DNA of 64,000 nt from assembly GCF_013266755.1 (NCBI RefSeq), contig NZ_JABRWJ010000008.1:124001-188000 (forward strand). The letters are read 5' to 3'. Origin of the DNA: Pseudaquabacterium terrae (GTDB lineage Bacteria > Pseudomonadota > Gammaproteobacteria > Burkholderiales > Burkholderiaceae_C). A model generated the notes under the pieces. That model had not been told where the DNA came from and searched no databases. It was given only the letters and a program-made list of their open reading frames with translations. Shown in pieces: positions 34,177-43,922 of the stretch (position 1 is the first letter of the stretch; each line of letters begins with the position of its first letter). The position numbers were made by a program, and so were the translations under genes.

Positions 34177-36093
34177 ATGTCGATGCTGATGCAACTCGGC
34201 ACGCGGGCGATGTTCGCCGCGTATGCGCAACTGCAGACGACCGGCCAGAACATCGCCAACGCCAGCACGCCGGGTTATTCGCGGCAGCAGGTGAACCTGG
34301 GCACCAGCGAGGGCCAGTACACCGGCTCGGGCTTCTTCGGCCGCGGCGTCACGGTGCAGAGCGTGACCCGGGCGACCAACATGTTCCTGACCGCGCAGGT
34401 CGCGGCCACCAAGTCCGAAGCCGCCGGCGACAGCGCACGGCTGGGCATGCTGCAGCAGCTGGAGAAGGTGTTCGGCATCGGCCAGTCGGGCCTGGGCTTC
34501 GCGGCGACGCGCATGTTCAATTCCTTCGCCGACCTGGCCGCGGCGCCGGCCGACATGTCGGCGCGCCAGGCGGTGCTGGCACGCGCCGAGGATTTCGCCT
34601 CGCTCGCGCGATCGTCGAGCGACCAGATCGAGATGCTGCAGGCCAATGCCTTCAACGACGTCAAGAACTCGATCAGCGACGTCAACACGATGGCCTTCGA
34701 GGTCGGCAACCTGAACGCCAAGATCGTCGCCGCGCTGGCGACGAACCACACGCCGAACGACCTGATGGACGCGCGCGATCGGCTGATCACGCAGATCAGC
34801 GAAAAGATCGAGGTGCAGACGATCAACGCGTCGGACGGCAGCATCAGCGTCTTCGTCGGCGGCGGCCAGAGCCTGGTGCTCGGCGGGCTGTCGAACAAGC
34901 TGGTGGCGCTGAAGGACGACTTCGACCCGTCGCGCGTGGCCGTCGGCATCTCGGTGTCGGGCTTCGTCACGCCGATGCTCGATTCGGCGCTCGGCGCCGG
35001 CGCGATCGCGGGCCTGGTCAAGTTCCAGAACGACGACCTGGCCGAAGCGCGCAACCGGCTCGGCCAGCTCGTCGCCAGCCTCGGCACGACGATGAACCTG
35101 CAGCAGTCCTACGGCATCGACCTGAGCGGCGCGCAGGGTTCGCCGCTGTTCAAGCTGGGCGCGCCGGCGGCGATGCCGCATGCGGCGAACGCCAGGGATC
35201 CGATGGGCGTGCCGATCGGCAGCGTCGCGCTGGCGATCACCGATCCGAGCGCGCTGCAGGCGAGCGAATACATCCTCGAACCCGATCCGGCCGCGCCCGG
35301 CAGCTACCGCGTCACGCGCGAGTCGGACGGCCAGATCTTCTCGCCGATCGCCGGCACGGGCGACATCGTCGACGGCTTCTCGATCACCTTCGGCGCACCG
35401 CCGCCGCAGCCGGGCGACCGCTTCCTGCTCAAGCCCGTCAGCACCGCGGCGATGAACGCGTCCACCGCGATCACCAATGCGCGCGGCATCGCCGCCGCCA
35501 GCCCGCTGCAGGCGGCCGTGCCGGCAACCAACACCGGCTCGATGTCGATCGGCTCGCTCGATGTCGTCGCCGCGCCGGGCGCCGCCTACCAGGCGATGAC
35601 GGTCAGCTTCACCAGCGCGACCGGCGACTACGACATCCTCGACTCCGGTGGCGGCGTGCTCGCCTCCGGCACCTGGAACGGCAGCGCGCCGATCGCCTAC
35701 AACGGCTTCGAGCTGTCGCTCAAGGGCGTGCCGGCACTCGGTGACCAGGTGGCCATCAACCTGACGGTGCTGCCCGGCTCGAGCAACGGCAACGCCTTGA
35801 GCTTCGACGGCCTCGCGTCGCGCCTGCTGATCAACGGCCAGACCGTCACCGACGCGTATGCCGAGACGCTGTCCGAGCTCGGCGTGCGGGTCCAGGGCAC
35901 GGCCTCCGCCGCCGAGACCAGCGCCGCGGTCGCGCAGCGCAGCGAAGAGGCGCTGACGAGCGAAATCGGCGTCAACCTCGACGAAGAAGCGGCGCGCCTG
36001 ATCCAGTACCAGCAGGCCTACCAGGCGGCGGCCAAGATGCTGCAGACCGCGCAGCAGGTGATGGACACCTTGATCTCGCTGGGCGCGCGCTGA
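34177..36093 (+). CDS. flgK: Hook-filament junction protein FlgK (HAP1)
   Basis: FlgK is the first hook-associated protein. The 638-aa product has the N-terminal signature TTGQNIANASTPGYSRQQVN and then GRGVTVQSVTRATNMFL. The C-terminal coiled segment is conserved (EEAARLIQYQQAYQAAAKML, QTAQQVMDTLISLG). The central part (about 330-560) is variable and beta-rich. It follows flgJ by 9 bp and precedes flgL by 17 bp. FlgN is its likely chaperone. Confidence 0.97.
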   Translation: MSMLMQLGTRAMFAAYAQLQTTGQNIANASTPGYSRQQVNLGTSEGQYTGSGFFGRGVTVQSVTRATNMFLTAQVAATKSEAAGDSARLGMLQQLEKVFGIGQSGLGFAATRMFNSFADLAAAPADMSARQAVLARAEDFASLARSSSDQIEMLQANAFNDVKNSISDVNTMAFEVGNLNAKIVAALATNHTPNDLMDARDRLITQISEKIEVQTINASDGSISVFVGGGQSLVLGGLSNKLVALKDDFDPSRVAVGISVSGFVTPMLDSALGAGAIAGLVKFQNDDLAEARNRLGQLVASLGTTMNLQQSYGIDLSGAQGSPLFKLGAPAAMPHAANARDPMGVPIGSVALAITDPSALQASEYILEPDPAAPGSYRVTRESDGQIFSPIAGTGDIVDGFSITFGAPPPQPGDRFLLKPVSTAAMNASTAITNARGIAAASPLQAAVPATNTGSMSIGSLDVVAAPGAAYQAMTVSFTSATGDYDILDSGGGVLASGTWNGSAPIAYNGFELSLKGVPALGDQVAINLTVLPGSSNGNALSFDGLASRLLINGQTVTDAYAETLSELGVRVQGTASAAETSAAVAQRSEEALTSEIGVNLDEEAARLIQYQQAYQAAAKMLQTAQQVMDTLISLGAR

Positions 36094-36110
36094 ACCGGAG
36101 CATTTGAATC

Positions 36111-37313
36111 ATGAGTGGACGCGTCTCGAACACCAGCCGCTACGAATCGGCCGTTACGGTGCTGCAGCGCCGCCAGGCGGAAATGAGCGAAGCGCAGATG
36201 CAGATGACGAGCGGCAAGCGCGTCAGCAAGCCCAGCGACGACCCGACCGCCGCGGCGCGCGCCGAGCGCGCCTTCATCGCGCAGCAGCGCATCGAATCGG
36301 CGCAGCGCTCGGTCGGCGTCAGCCGCAGCGCGATGGCGCTGACCGAATCGGCGCTTGGCCGCGCCGGCGACCTGCTGCAAAACGCGCGCGAGAAGCTGAT
36401 CTCCGCCGGCAACGGCACCTACAGCGGCGCGGAGCGCGCCGCGCTGGCCACCGACCTGGTGGCGCTGCGCGGACAGCTGCTGCAGCTCGCCAACCAGACC
36501 GACGGCGCCGGCGGCTACATCTTCGGCGGCCAGGGCACGCTGGCGCCGCCCTTCGTCGACAGCGCGGGCGGGGTCACCTTTGCCGGCACCAGCGGGCAGG
36601 GCCAGCTGTCGACCAGCGAGCAGATGCCGACCTCGGTCGACGGTGAGTCGGTGTGGCTGTCGGCGCGCAGCGGCAACGGCGTCTTCGTCACCGGCGCGGC
36701 GGCGGCCAACACCGGCAGCGCGTTCATCGATGCCGGCGGCGTCGCCGATCCGAGCGTGCTGACCGGGCAGAACTACCAGGTGGTGTTCAACGTCGCGCCG
36801 CCGGCCGTCACGACCTACGCCGTCTCGATGAACGGCGTGCCGACCGGGCAGACCGGCAACTACATTCCCGGCGGTGCGATCACCGTCGACGGCATGACCT
36901 TCGACATCGGCGGTGCACCGGCCAACGGCGACGCCTTCGACATCACGCCCTCGACGCCGGACATGGATCCGTTCGAGGCGCTGGACCGCGCGATCGCGGT
37001 CCTGAGCGACCCCAACGCGACGCGCGGCGCGATTGCGCAAAGCGTCAACAGCGGCGTGCGCGACGTCGATGCGGTGATGAGCCACTTCTCGGCCAACCGG
37101 TCGGTGGCCGGCGCCGCGTTGAGCCGCCTCGATGCGATCGAGTCGCGCAACCAGGACCGCGACCTGTGGGCCAAGTCGGTGCAGTCCGATGCCGAGGACC
37201 TGGACATGGTCAAGGCGGTGTCGGAGTTCCAGAACAAGCAGACCAGCTACCAGGCCGCGCTGCAGAGTTATGCGATGGTGCAAAGCATGTCGCTCTTCGA
37301 CTACTTGAAGTAG
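36111..37313 (+). CDS. flgL: Hook-filament junction protein FlgL (HAP3)
   Basis: FlgL joins FlgK to the filament. The 400-aa flagellin-related product has N-terminal helices (NTSRYESAVTVLQRRQAEMS, MTSGKRVSKPSDDPTAAARA) and the C-terminal partner helix (VSEFQNKQTSYQAALQSYAM, VQSMSLFDYLK). The variable middle (about 140-290) faces outwards. It is the last structural gene of the flg operon, and the HDOD gene follows after 28 bp. Confidence 0.97.
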   Translation: MSGRVSNTSRYESAVTVLQRRQAEMSEAQMQMTSGKRVSKPSDDPTAAARAERAFIAQQRIESAQRSVGVSRSAMALTESALGRAGDLLQNAREKLISAGNGTYSGAERAALATDLVALRGQLLQLANQTDGAGGYIFGGQGTLAPPFVDSAGGVTFAGTSGQGQLSTSEQMPTSVDGESVWLSARSGNGVFVTGAAAANTGSAFIDAGGVADPSVLTGQNYQVVFNVAPPAVTTYAVSMNGVPTGQTGNYIPGGAITVDGMTFDIGGAPANGDAFDITPSTPDMDPFEALDRAIAVLSDPNATRGAIAQSVNSGVRDVDAVMSHFSANRSVAGAALSRLDAIESRNQDRDLWAKSVQSDAEDLDMVKAVSEFQNKQTSYQAALQSYAMVQSMSLFDYLK

Positions 37314-37341
37314 GCATTCCCGGGGGGGATACAGTCCGCAC

Positions 37342-38532
37342 ATGAACGAACATCCCGTGCTCGGCCAGGTGGCGCTGGGCTATTCGCCGATGATCGATCG
37401 GCACCGCGCCGTCACCGCGGTGCGGCTGACGGTGTTTCCGAACAAGCCCGATGCGCCGCCGCGTGCCGGCGAGCTGCTCGCCGCGCTCGGTGGCACCTGG
37501 CCCGCCGATGGTGGCCGCGTCTCGCTGAACATCGTCGGCGAGAACCTGCTGCAGGACCTGCTGCAGACCGAGCTGCCGCTGAACATGATGGTCGAGGTGC
37601 CGGCCTTCATGGCCGCCGACATCGCCCACACCGAAGCGCTGCAGGCGCTGCATTCGCGCGGCAATACGCTGCTGATCAAGGGCCGGCCGCTGACGCCGCT
37701 GCCGCGCGAGGTGCTGCCGTGCTTCGCGTACTCGATCATCGACCTGTCGGACGAGCGCCGCGACGGCCAGCCCGCGCCCGGCGGCGTCTCGCGCACGATC
37801 CCGCACGTGCAGGGCGAGGTGCGCACGCTCGGCCAGATGACCGATGCCTTCAGCCGCGGCGCGATCGCCGTGCTGGGCTGGCCGATCGACGATGCGGTGG
37901 TCGCCAGCGGCAAGTCCTCGGCCCAGCCGGACCTGCAGGCGATCGTCGAGCTGATCAACCGCGTCGATCGCCAGGAGCCGGTCGAACGGCTCGAGGCGGT
38001 GATGAAGAACGACCCGACGATGGCCTTCAAGTTGATGCGCTACATCAACTCGCCGGCTTTCGGGCTGTCGGTCGAGATCACCTCGTTCCGCCACGCCATC
38101 ATGCTGCTGGGCTACCAGCGCCTGAAGCGCTGGCTCGCACTGCTGCTGGCTTCGGCCAGCCGTGACGCCAACATGCGCCCGGTGATCTATGCCGCGGTGC
38201 GCCGCGGGCTGCTGATGGAAGAGCTGGTGCGCGAGACCGGCGACCCCGAGCGCCGCGGCGAGCTGTTCATCTGCGGCGTCTTCTCGCTGCTCGACCGGAT
38301 GATGAAGCAGCCGTTCGCCGAGCTGCTGCGCTCGATTCCGGTGCCCGAGGCCGTGCGCGCCGCGCTGGTCGACGAGGATGGGCCGCACTTCCCGTACCTG
38401 GAGCTGGTGCGGGCGGTCGAATCGGCCTCGGTCTACGACATCCGCGCCGCGTCGGACAACATCCTGCTCGCGGTCGCCGAGGTCAACCGGGCGGTGCTGC
38501 GCGCACTCGCCGCGGCGCGGCAGCTCGACTGA
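37342..38532 (+). CDS. Degenerate EAL / HDOD domain signalling protein
   Basis: This is a 396-aa cytoplasmic protein. The N-terminal part (about 10-175) resembles a reduced, non-catalytic EAL domain (LGYSPMIDRHRAVTAVRLT) without an EAL motif. The C-terminal HDOD domain starts near 195 (ELINRVDRQEPVERLEAVMK, NDPTMAFKLMRYINSP, ITSFRHAIMLLGYQRLKRWL). Proteins of this type act in motility and signalling networks without known catalysis. Its position 28 bp behind flgL suggests co-transcription with hook genes. Confidence 0.85.
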   Translation: MNEHPVLGQVALGYSPMIDRHRAVTAVRLTVFPNKPDAPPRAGELLAALGGTWPADGGRVSLNIVGENLLQDLLQTELPLNMMVEVPAFMAADIAHTEALQALHSRGNTLLIKGRPLTPLPREVLPCFAYSIIDLSDERRDGQPAPGGVSRTIPHVQGEVRTLGQMTDAFSRGAIAVLGWPIDDAVVASGKSSAQPDLQAIVELINRVDRQEPVERLEAVMKNDPTMAFKLMRYINSPAFGLSVEITSFRHAIMLLGYQRLKRWLALLLASASRDANMRPVIYAAVRRGLLMEELVRETGDPERRGELFICGVFSLLDRMMKQPFAELLRSIPVPEAVRAALVDEDGPHFPYLELVRAVESASVYDIRAASDNILLAVAEVNRAVLRALAAARQLD

Positions 38533-38607
38533 AGCCCCCAAGCTCACTTCGTTCGCTGCCCCCCGAGGGGGCGCAGTCGGCTTGGGAACGGCCCGGCGCC
38601 GACTGAC
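38533..38607. repeat. Dispersed Burkholderiales-type intergenic repeat
   Basis: The sequence runs CCCCCAAGCTCACTTCGTTC, then GCTGCCCCCCGAGGGGGCGC, then a spacer and GGGAACGGCCCGGCGCC. I recognise the family from intergenic regions of betaproteobacterial genomes. The CCCCCGAGGGGG core can fold, and it sits between two convergent genes. Related copies are at 23940-24010 and 49083-49137. Confidence 0.6.
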
Positions 38608-38624
38608 GCAACGGCACTGCCCAC

Positions 38625-39080
38625 TCACTCGCAGGCGAAGTAGGTGACGAACGCGCCCGCGCTGGCGACGCCGGCGGATCTCACCTTCGGATCCAGCATG
38701 TTGCGATGGTGCGTCTGCACCGCGCGCCAGCCGTGCACCACCTGCTCGGGCTGGCGGAAGCCCTGCGCGACGTTCTCGACACACAGCTCGCTGCCGCTGC
38801 GCTCGAAGCGCAGCGCGAAGCCGTCGTGGCTCGGCCGGCGCTGCCGCGCCATCGCGGCGCTGTGCTCGGCGGCCAGCACGGCCAGCGCCGGCGAGTGCTG
38901 CAGTGCCGGCAAGCCCTTGGTCTGCCGGTAGGCATTGACGGCGGCCAGCACGCGCACCGCGTAGTCGGCCGATGCATCGGGCGCCTGGGCCGATGACAGC
39001 GTCGTCACGCACAGCAGCGCGGCGAGCGCCGGGCGGCGCAAGAGGGTCGAGAGGCACGAAAGGCGGGGCGTCGAGGGCAT
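38625..39080 (-). CDS. Secreted CAP (SCP/PR-1) domain protein
   Basis: This 151-aa exported protein has a CAP domain of the bacterial YkwD type, function unknown. A signal peptide occupies about 1-31 (hydrophobic ALAALLCVTTLSSAQA). CAP motifs are VLAAVNAYRQTKGLPALQHS, LAAEHSAAMARQ with SHDGF, CVENVAQGF and VVHGWRAVQTHHRNMLDP. The ATG at 39080 is preferred because it gives the signal peptide; an in-frame start at 39152 would overlap the divergent gene's start region. No strong ribosome site is visible. Confidence 0.85.
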   Translation of the reverse strand: MPSTPRLSCLSTLLRRPALAALLCVTTLSSAQAPDASADYAVRVLAAVNAYRQTKGLPALQHSPALAVLAAEHSAAMARQRRPSHDGFALRFERSGSELCVENVAQGFRQPEQVVHGWRAVQTHHRNMLDPKVRSAGVASAGAFVTYFACE

Positions 39081-39150
39081 GCCGCAGGTTACGACGCTCA
39101 ATGTCGCGCCGCAGCAGCCGAAAACCCGGTGAACCGCCTTCCCACACCTC

Positions 39151-40221
39151 ATGTACCTCTACCCCCAGGGCCGCTCGCGCAGCCCGTGCCCCGCCTGCGG
39201 CAGCGAGATCCGTCGCGTGCGCCGCCGCGAGGCCGACCGCGCCGCGGTGTATGCCGGTGCGTGGCGGCGTTATGGCTGCAGCGCGGCGGGCTGCGACTGG
39301 CAGGGCATGCTGCCGCGCCAACCCAGCCGCACGAGCACCGCGCACCCCTCGTTGTGGTCGCGCGGCCGGGCCGTTGCCACCGGCACGCTGCGCCGCGGCT
39401 GGCCGCTGCTGCTGGCGGCCGGTGCGCTCGCGCTGCTGAGCTTCGGCTCGCTGCCGGAACGTCCTCAGGCCAGCGGTGCGGCAGCCGCACCCTTGCTGCC
39501 GGGCGAGCATCACGAAGGCGTCGAGATCGCGCCGCAGCATCCGTTGCTGGCGGCGGCCGGCCCGGCCGCGCCGCAGGTGCAGCCGCTCGGCCTGCGCCAG
39601 GGCTGCGCCTGGGGCTTGCCCGGCCGCAATCCGTACCGCGGCTCGGTCGAGCAGGCGCTGGTCAGCGCCAAGCTGCCCGCCGAGGTCGTGCAACGCATCG
39701 CGCACAAGGTCAAGGCCGGCGCGCTCGACGATCGCGTGACGATCGGCAATGCGGCGATCCGCACGCAGCGCGATCAGCGCGAGTTCGAGCCGCGCAACGT
39801 CGCGATGACCTATGGCCGCACCCTGTGCGTCAACACCCGCGTGAATTTCAAGCCCGGCCATGTCGAGCACGCCAGCCTGTACGAGGCGGCCGACAAGCGC
39901 GGCAAGCTGTATTCGGTGATGGTGCCCGACGTCTGCGGCAACGTCTCGGTGCTCGGTGCGCGCATGGAACGCCGGCGCAAGAAGGCCGAGCCGCTGCCGG
40001 CGCTGGCCCTGGCCGCCGGCGGCGACGTGCCGGTGCTCGCCGAAGTCGCGCACGACGCCCCGGAGGTCCTGCACATGCTGGTGTCCGACGGCCTGCGCCC
40101 GGCGCGCGAGCTGCCGGAGCCGTCGACCTTGGCCTGCGTGCTGGCCGCGCTCGGCTGCGGCGGCGTGATCGGCCTGTGGGCCCGACGGCGCCGCGAAGCG
40201 CGCGCAGCAGGTGATCGCTGA
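39151..40221 (+). CDS. Zinc-ribbon, membrane-anchored PEP-CTERM protein
   Basis: This 356-aa protein has an unusual order. A cytoplasmic-looking zinc ribbon comes first (C13xxC16 ... C43xxxxC48). A membrane segment follows at about 84-101 (GWPLLLAAGALALLSFGS), then an extracytoplasmic part containing VAMTYGRTLCVNTRVNFKPG and VMVPDVCGNVSVL. The C-terminal PEP-CTERM tail is LPEPSTLACVLAALGC, hydrophobic residues, then WARRRREA. The extracytoplasmic block resembles other PEP-CTERM proteins, possibly the MHFG type (not certain). No cleavable signal peptide is seen. Function unknown. Confidence 0.75.
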   Translation: MYLYPQGRSRSPCPACGSEIRRVRRREADRAAVYAGAWRRYGCSAAGCDWQGMLPRQPSRTSTAHPSLWSRGRAVATGTLRRGWPLLLAAGALALLSFGSLPERPQASGAAAAPLLPGEHHEGVEIAPQHPLLAAAGPAAPQVQPLGLRQGCAWGLPGRNPYRGSVEQALVSAKLPAEVVQRIAHKVKAGALDDRVTIGNAAIRTQRDQREFEPRNVAMTYGRTLCVNTRVNFKPGHVEHASLYEAADKRGKLYSVMVPDVCGNVSVLGARMERRRKKAEPLPALALAAGGDVPVLAEVAHDAPEVLHMLVSDGLRPARELPEPSTLACVLAALGCGGVIGLWARRRREARAAGDR

Positions 40222-40259
40222 CACCGAGAACCCCTGAGCGCGCGCCGTAAACTGGCCGC

Positions 40260-43200
40260 ATGTCCGTGCTGTCCCGGCCCCAGGCGCTCCCCACGCACTC
40301 GCAGCTCACCGCGCTGCTGGACGGCACCGAAGACGCCCTGCTGCTGTTCGACAACCGGCGCCGCGTCAGCTTCTGCAACCGCGCGGCGATGCGCACCTGG
40401 GGCTGCGAACCCGGCCAGGATGCCGAGCCGGCGCTGGCGCGGCTGGCCGAGCCGGCGCACAGCGAGCTGATCGCCGCGCTCGGCGCCGTCTCCGGCGAGG
40501 GCCACTGGCATGCACAGCTGGTCGACGGCCGCCGCCTGCACCTGGCGCTGACGATGGCCCCCGGCGGCGGCCGTTGCCTGCGCGCGTTGCCCGAGACCGA
40601 ACAAGCGGCCGCGCCGCGGGCCGACCCGGCGGCGACCAGCGAGCTGGTGCGCCTGCTGTGGGACGCGCCGCAGCCGCTGACGGTGCAGGACACGCAGTTC
40701 CGCGTGGTCGCTGCCAACCGTGCGTACTGCGAGGCCGTCGGCCACTCGCCGCAGCAGCTGCTCGGCCACGATCCGATGGAGTTCGCGCCCGAGACCGACC
40801 GCGCCATGATGCGTGAGTCGCGCGAGGTGCTGCTCGCCGCCTTGCACGAAGGCAGGCAGCCCGACCTGCGCGTCGAGCGCCGCTTCATCGACGCACATGG
40901 CCGCGAACGCTGGTTCCGCTTCGCGCCGCGCTGGGTCTCGGCCGACAACGGTGCGCCGCTGATGCTGGCGATCCTGCACGACGTGACGCTGGAGCACGTT
41001 GCGCGCGCGCAGGTCGACCGCTCGGTGCACGAGCTCGAGCACTGGTTCGACCTGAGCCCGATCGGCATGCTGGTCTACGACCCGGCGGGCCTGATCGTGC
41101 GCAGCAACGCCGCCTTCGAGGCGCTGATCGGCAGCGTGCCGCTGGTGCTGCGTGATGCGCCGGCCGAGCTGGCGCAGCTGCTGGCCTGGGAGGACGACCG
41201 GCCGAACCCGGCGCTGCGCCCGGACCAGCCCGCGCTCGAGGTGCGCGGCGGCCTGGCGCTGCCCGATGGCCGGCGCCTGCGCCTGCGCTCGCGCCTGCGC
41301 GCCTACCGCACCGACTCGGGCCAGGTGCGCGTGATGGCGGTGATCGAGGACCGCACGCTGGAGGACGAGCGCGACCTGGCGCAGCTCGAGATCGGCGCGC
41401 TGATGGACACCGCCGGCATCGGCGTCGCGACCTACGAGGCCTCGCAGGGCTGGCTGAAGCCGCGCGGCCAGGGGCGCGGCGGCAGCAGTGGCGACGGTGG
41501 CGGCGCCGCCGCGGGCAGCATGCAGACGGGTCTGCAGTCGATCGGTCGCGACCAGGTCGAGCCCGGGTCGCGCGAGGAATTCGAGCGCCTGCAGCGCGCG
41601 CTGCGCGAAGGCCGGCGCGCGCAGGTGCGTTATGCCGTCAAGCTGCCTGAGCTCGGCCTGCGCTGGCTGCTGACGCGCGTCGAGCCGGGTGAGCTGGCCG
41701 GCGGCCGCACCGCGCTGTCAGTCGTCACGCTGGACATCACCGACCAGGAAGAATCGCACCGGCGCAACGAGCAGCTGCTGCGCGAGCTGTCGACGATCCT
41801 CGACGGCACCTCGGCCGGCATCGCCTACGTGCGCGCCGGCACGCTGGTGCGCTGCAACCGCCGCTTCGAGGCGATGATGGGTTTGTCCGAGGGCCATGCC
41901 GGCGCGGCGATCAGCGCGGTGTTCGGCGCGCAGCCGGCGGTGCTGGCGCTGGTGCAGCGCGCGCTGGACGAGGACGGCCGCTTCGAGACCGAATTCGCGC
42001 ACCTCGGCGAGTGGTTCGCGATCTCGGTGTCGCGCACGCTGGCCGAGGCCGAGCCCGAGGCCGTCGCGGTGCTCACCGACGTGACGCGCCTGAAGGCCCA
42101 GCAGGCCGAGCTGGAAGCGCTGGCGCGCGAGCGCGAGCTGATGTTCACGCTCACCGACGTCGGCATCGCCTACCTGCGCGACGGCCGCATCGAACGCGCC
42201 AACGAAGCGATGGCGCGGCTGACCGGCTACACCACCGAGGCGCTGGCGCAGCTGCCGCTGGTGCGGCTGTTCGAATCCGAGGCCGCCTACGACAGCTTCG
42301 CGGCCGAGCAGCGCAGCGCGCTGCAGGCGCAGGGCTGGTGGCGCGGCGAACGACGGCTGCGCCGGCGCGACGGCCGGCTGGCCTGGGTGCAGGTCAGCAA
42401 GCGCTGCGTCGCCGGCAACGATCCGGCGGCCGGCCTGATCTGCTCCTACGTCGACATCGACGAGCGCCGCCGCGCGCGCGAAGTCGTGCAGCTGCAGGCC
42501 GAGCGCACGCGCGCGATCCTCGACTCGGTGCTGGTGGGCATCGTCACCGTCGGCGACGGCGGCATCGAGTGGATGAACCGCTCGGCGCGGCGCATGTTCG
42601 GCGGCGAGCTGGCCGATTTCGTCGGCGAGCCGATCGCCATCGTCGCCACCGCCGAGGCCGAGCATCCGCTGCGCGCGACGCACTACCTGAAGTCGCTCGA
42701 CGAGGGCCAGGCCGAGACCTTCGAATGCCGCCTGCGCGGCCGCGACGGGCGCGAGTTCTGGGTCGTCGGCAATGCGGTGGTCACCGGGCGCGAGCAGACC
42801 GGCGCGCAGATCACCTTTGCGCTGCTCGACATCGAGCGCCGCCGCCAGGCCGAGATCAGCATCGCGCAGGCGCAGGCCTCGCTGCAGCGGATCATCGAGA
42901 CCGCGCCGCTGGCGATCGCGCTCTTCGACGGCTCGAGCGGCCGCGTGCTGCGCCTGAACCACATGGCGGCGATGTTTTTCGGCCAGCCGGTCGAGGCGGT
43001 GCTCGGCCGCATGCCGCAGGAGTGGCTGGGCGCCGACGAGGCCGGCGCCTTGCAGTCCGACCTGCAGCAGGCGCTGGCGCAGTCCGAAGGCCTGCGCCGC
43101 GAGCAGCCGCGCAGCCTGGCGGGCGAGGGCGGGGCGCCGGGCGAGCGGCGCATCTGGGACACGCGCATCGTGTCGCTCGAATCGGCCGGCGAGCCGCAAT

Positions 43201-43880
43201 TGCTGCTGGTGGCCAGCGACGTGACCGAGCAGCGGGCCGCGGAACAGGCGCGTTATGAGGCGGCCGTCGCGCAGCGGGAAATGCTGGTGAAGGAAGTGCA
43301 TCACCGCATCAAGAACAACCTGCAAGGTGTCGCCGGCCTGCTGCAACAGACGGCTGTGCGCCGCCCCGAAGTCGCCGCGCTGATCAGCGAGGCGGTCGGC
43401 CAGGTGCAGGCGATCGCCCAGGTGCACGGGCTGCAGGTCGGCGTCTCCGGCCCGCTGCGCATCAAGCCGCTGCTGGAGGCGATCACCGCGTCGGTGCAGC
43501 GCACCTTCGGACGGCCGATCCGTGTCGAGATCGAAGGCGAAGCGGCGCATCGCTTCGCGCTGCCCGAAGCGGAGTCGATCCCGATCGCGCTGACGGTCAA
43601 CGAGCTGCTGACCAACGCCATCAAGCACAGCACGCCGGGCGACGTGCGCTGTGTGCTGCGCTGCGAAGAAGGCCGGGTGGCGATCACCATCGCCAACCCG
43701 GGCCAGCTGCGCTCGGGTTTCAGCCTGGCGCAGGTGGCGCCGGGCGTCTCCGGTCTCGGGCTGGTGCGCGCGCTGCTGCCGCGGCGCACCGCGACCCTGT
43801 CGCTATTGCAGGTGGGTGCGGAGGTGCAGGCCTGCGTCGTGCTTGTGCCACCGAGCGTCAAGCTGCTGGAACCGCTCTAG
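40260..43880 (+). CDS. Multi-PAS HisKA_2-type sensor histidine kinase
   Basis: This 1206-aa soluble sensor has no clear membrane segment. About seven or eight PAS-like repeats fill residues 10-990 (for example TVQDTQFRVVAANRAYCEAV, LDSVLVGIVTVGDGGIEWMN, LQRIIETAPLAIALFDG). A Gly/Ser-rich linker near 401-421 interrupts one repeat. The kinase is the HisKA_2/HWE-like class: VKEVHHRIKNNLQGVAGLLQ, His at about 1014/1015, then the ATPase N-box VNELLTNAIKHS and SGLGLVRALL. The ANTAR response regulator starts 42 bp downstream, the classic partner of this kinase class. Confidence 0.92.
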   Translation: MSVLSRPQALPTHSQLTALLDGTEDALLLFDNRRRVSFCNRAAMRTWGCEPGQDAEPALARLAEPAHSELIAALGAVSGEGHWHAQLVDGRRLHLALTMAPGGGRCLRALPETEQAAAPRADPAATSELVRLLWDAPQPLTVQDTQFRVVAANRAYCEAVGHSPQQLLGHDPMEFAPETDRAMMRESREVLLAALHEGRQPDLRVERRFIDAHGRERWFRFAPRWVSADNGAPLMLAILHDVTLEHVARAQVDRSVHELEHWFDLSPIGMLVYDPAGLIVRSNAAFEALIGSVPLVLRDAPAELAQLLAWEDDRPNPALRPDQPALEVRGGLALPDGRRLRLRSRLRAYRTDSGQVRVMAVIEDRTLEDERDLAQLEIGALMDTAGIGVATYEASQGWLKPRGQGRGGSSGDGGGAAAGSMQTGLQSIGRDQVEPGSREEFERLQRALREGRRAQVRYAVKLPELGLRWLLTRVEPGELAGGRTALSVVTLDITDQEESHRRNEQLLRELSTILDGTSAGIAYVRAGTLVRCNRRFEAMMGLSEGHAGAAISAVFGAQPAVLALVQRALDEDGRFETEFAHLGEWFAISVSRTLAEAEPEAVAVLTDVTRLKAQQAELEALARERELMFTLTDVGIAYLRDGRIERANEAMARLTGYTTEALAQLPLVRLFESEAAYDSFAAEQRSALQAQGWWRGERRLRRRDGRLAWVQVSKRCVAGNDPAAGLICSYVDIDERRRAREVVQLQAERTRAILDSVLVGIVTVGDGGIEWMNRSARRMFGGELADFVGEPIAIVATAEAEHPLRATHYLKSLDEGQAETFECRLRGRDGREFWVVGNAVVTGREQTGAQITFALLDIERRRQAEISIAQAQASLQRIIETAPLAIALFDGSSGRVLRLNHMAAMFFGQPVEAVLGRMPQEWLGADEAGALQSDLQQALAQSEGLRREQPRSLAGEGGAPGERRIWDTRIVSLESAGEPQLLLVASDVTEQRAAEQARYEAAVAQREMLVKEVHHRIKNNLQGVAGLLQQTAVRRPEVAALISEAVGQVQAIAQVHGLQVGVSGPLRIKPLLEAITASVQRTFGRPIRVEIEGEAAHRFALPEAESIPIALTVNELLTNAIKHSTPGDVRCVLRCEEGRVAITIANPGQLRSGFSLAQVAPGVSGLGLVRALLPRRTATLSLLQVGAEVQACVVLVPPSVKLLEPL

Positions 43881-43922
43881 GACACAATGGCGGCCATTCG
43901 CTTCGGGATCCGGACAGCAACG

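Noticed and set aside
37210-40224. 1004-codon antisense frame across the HDOD, CAP and PEP-CTERM genes
   Set aside because: It overlaps three genes supported by domains on the correct strands, and its composition is that of a shadow frame.
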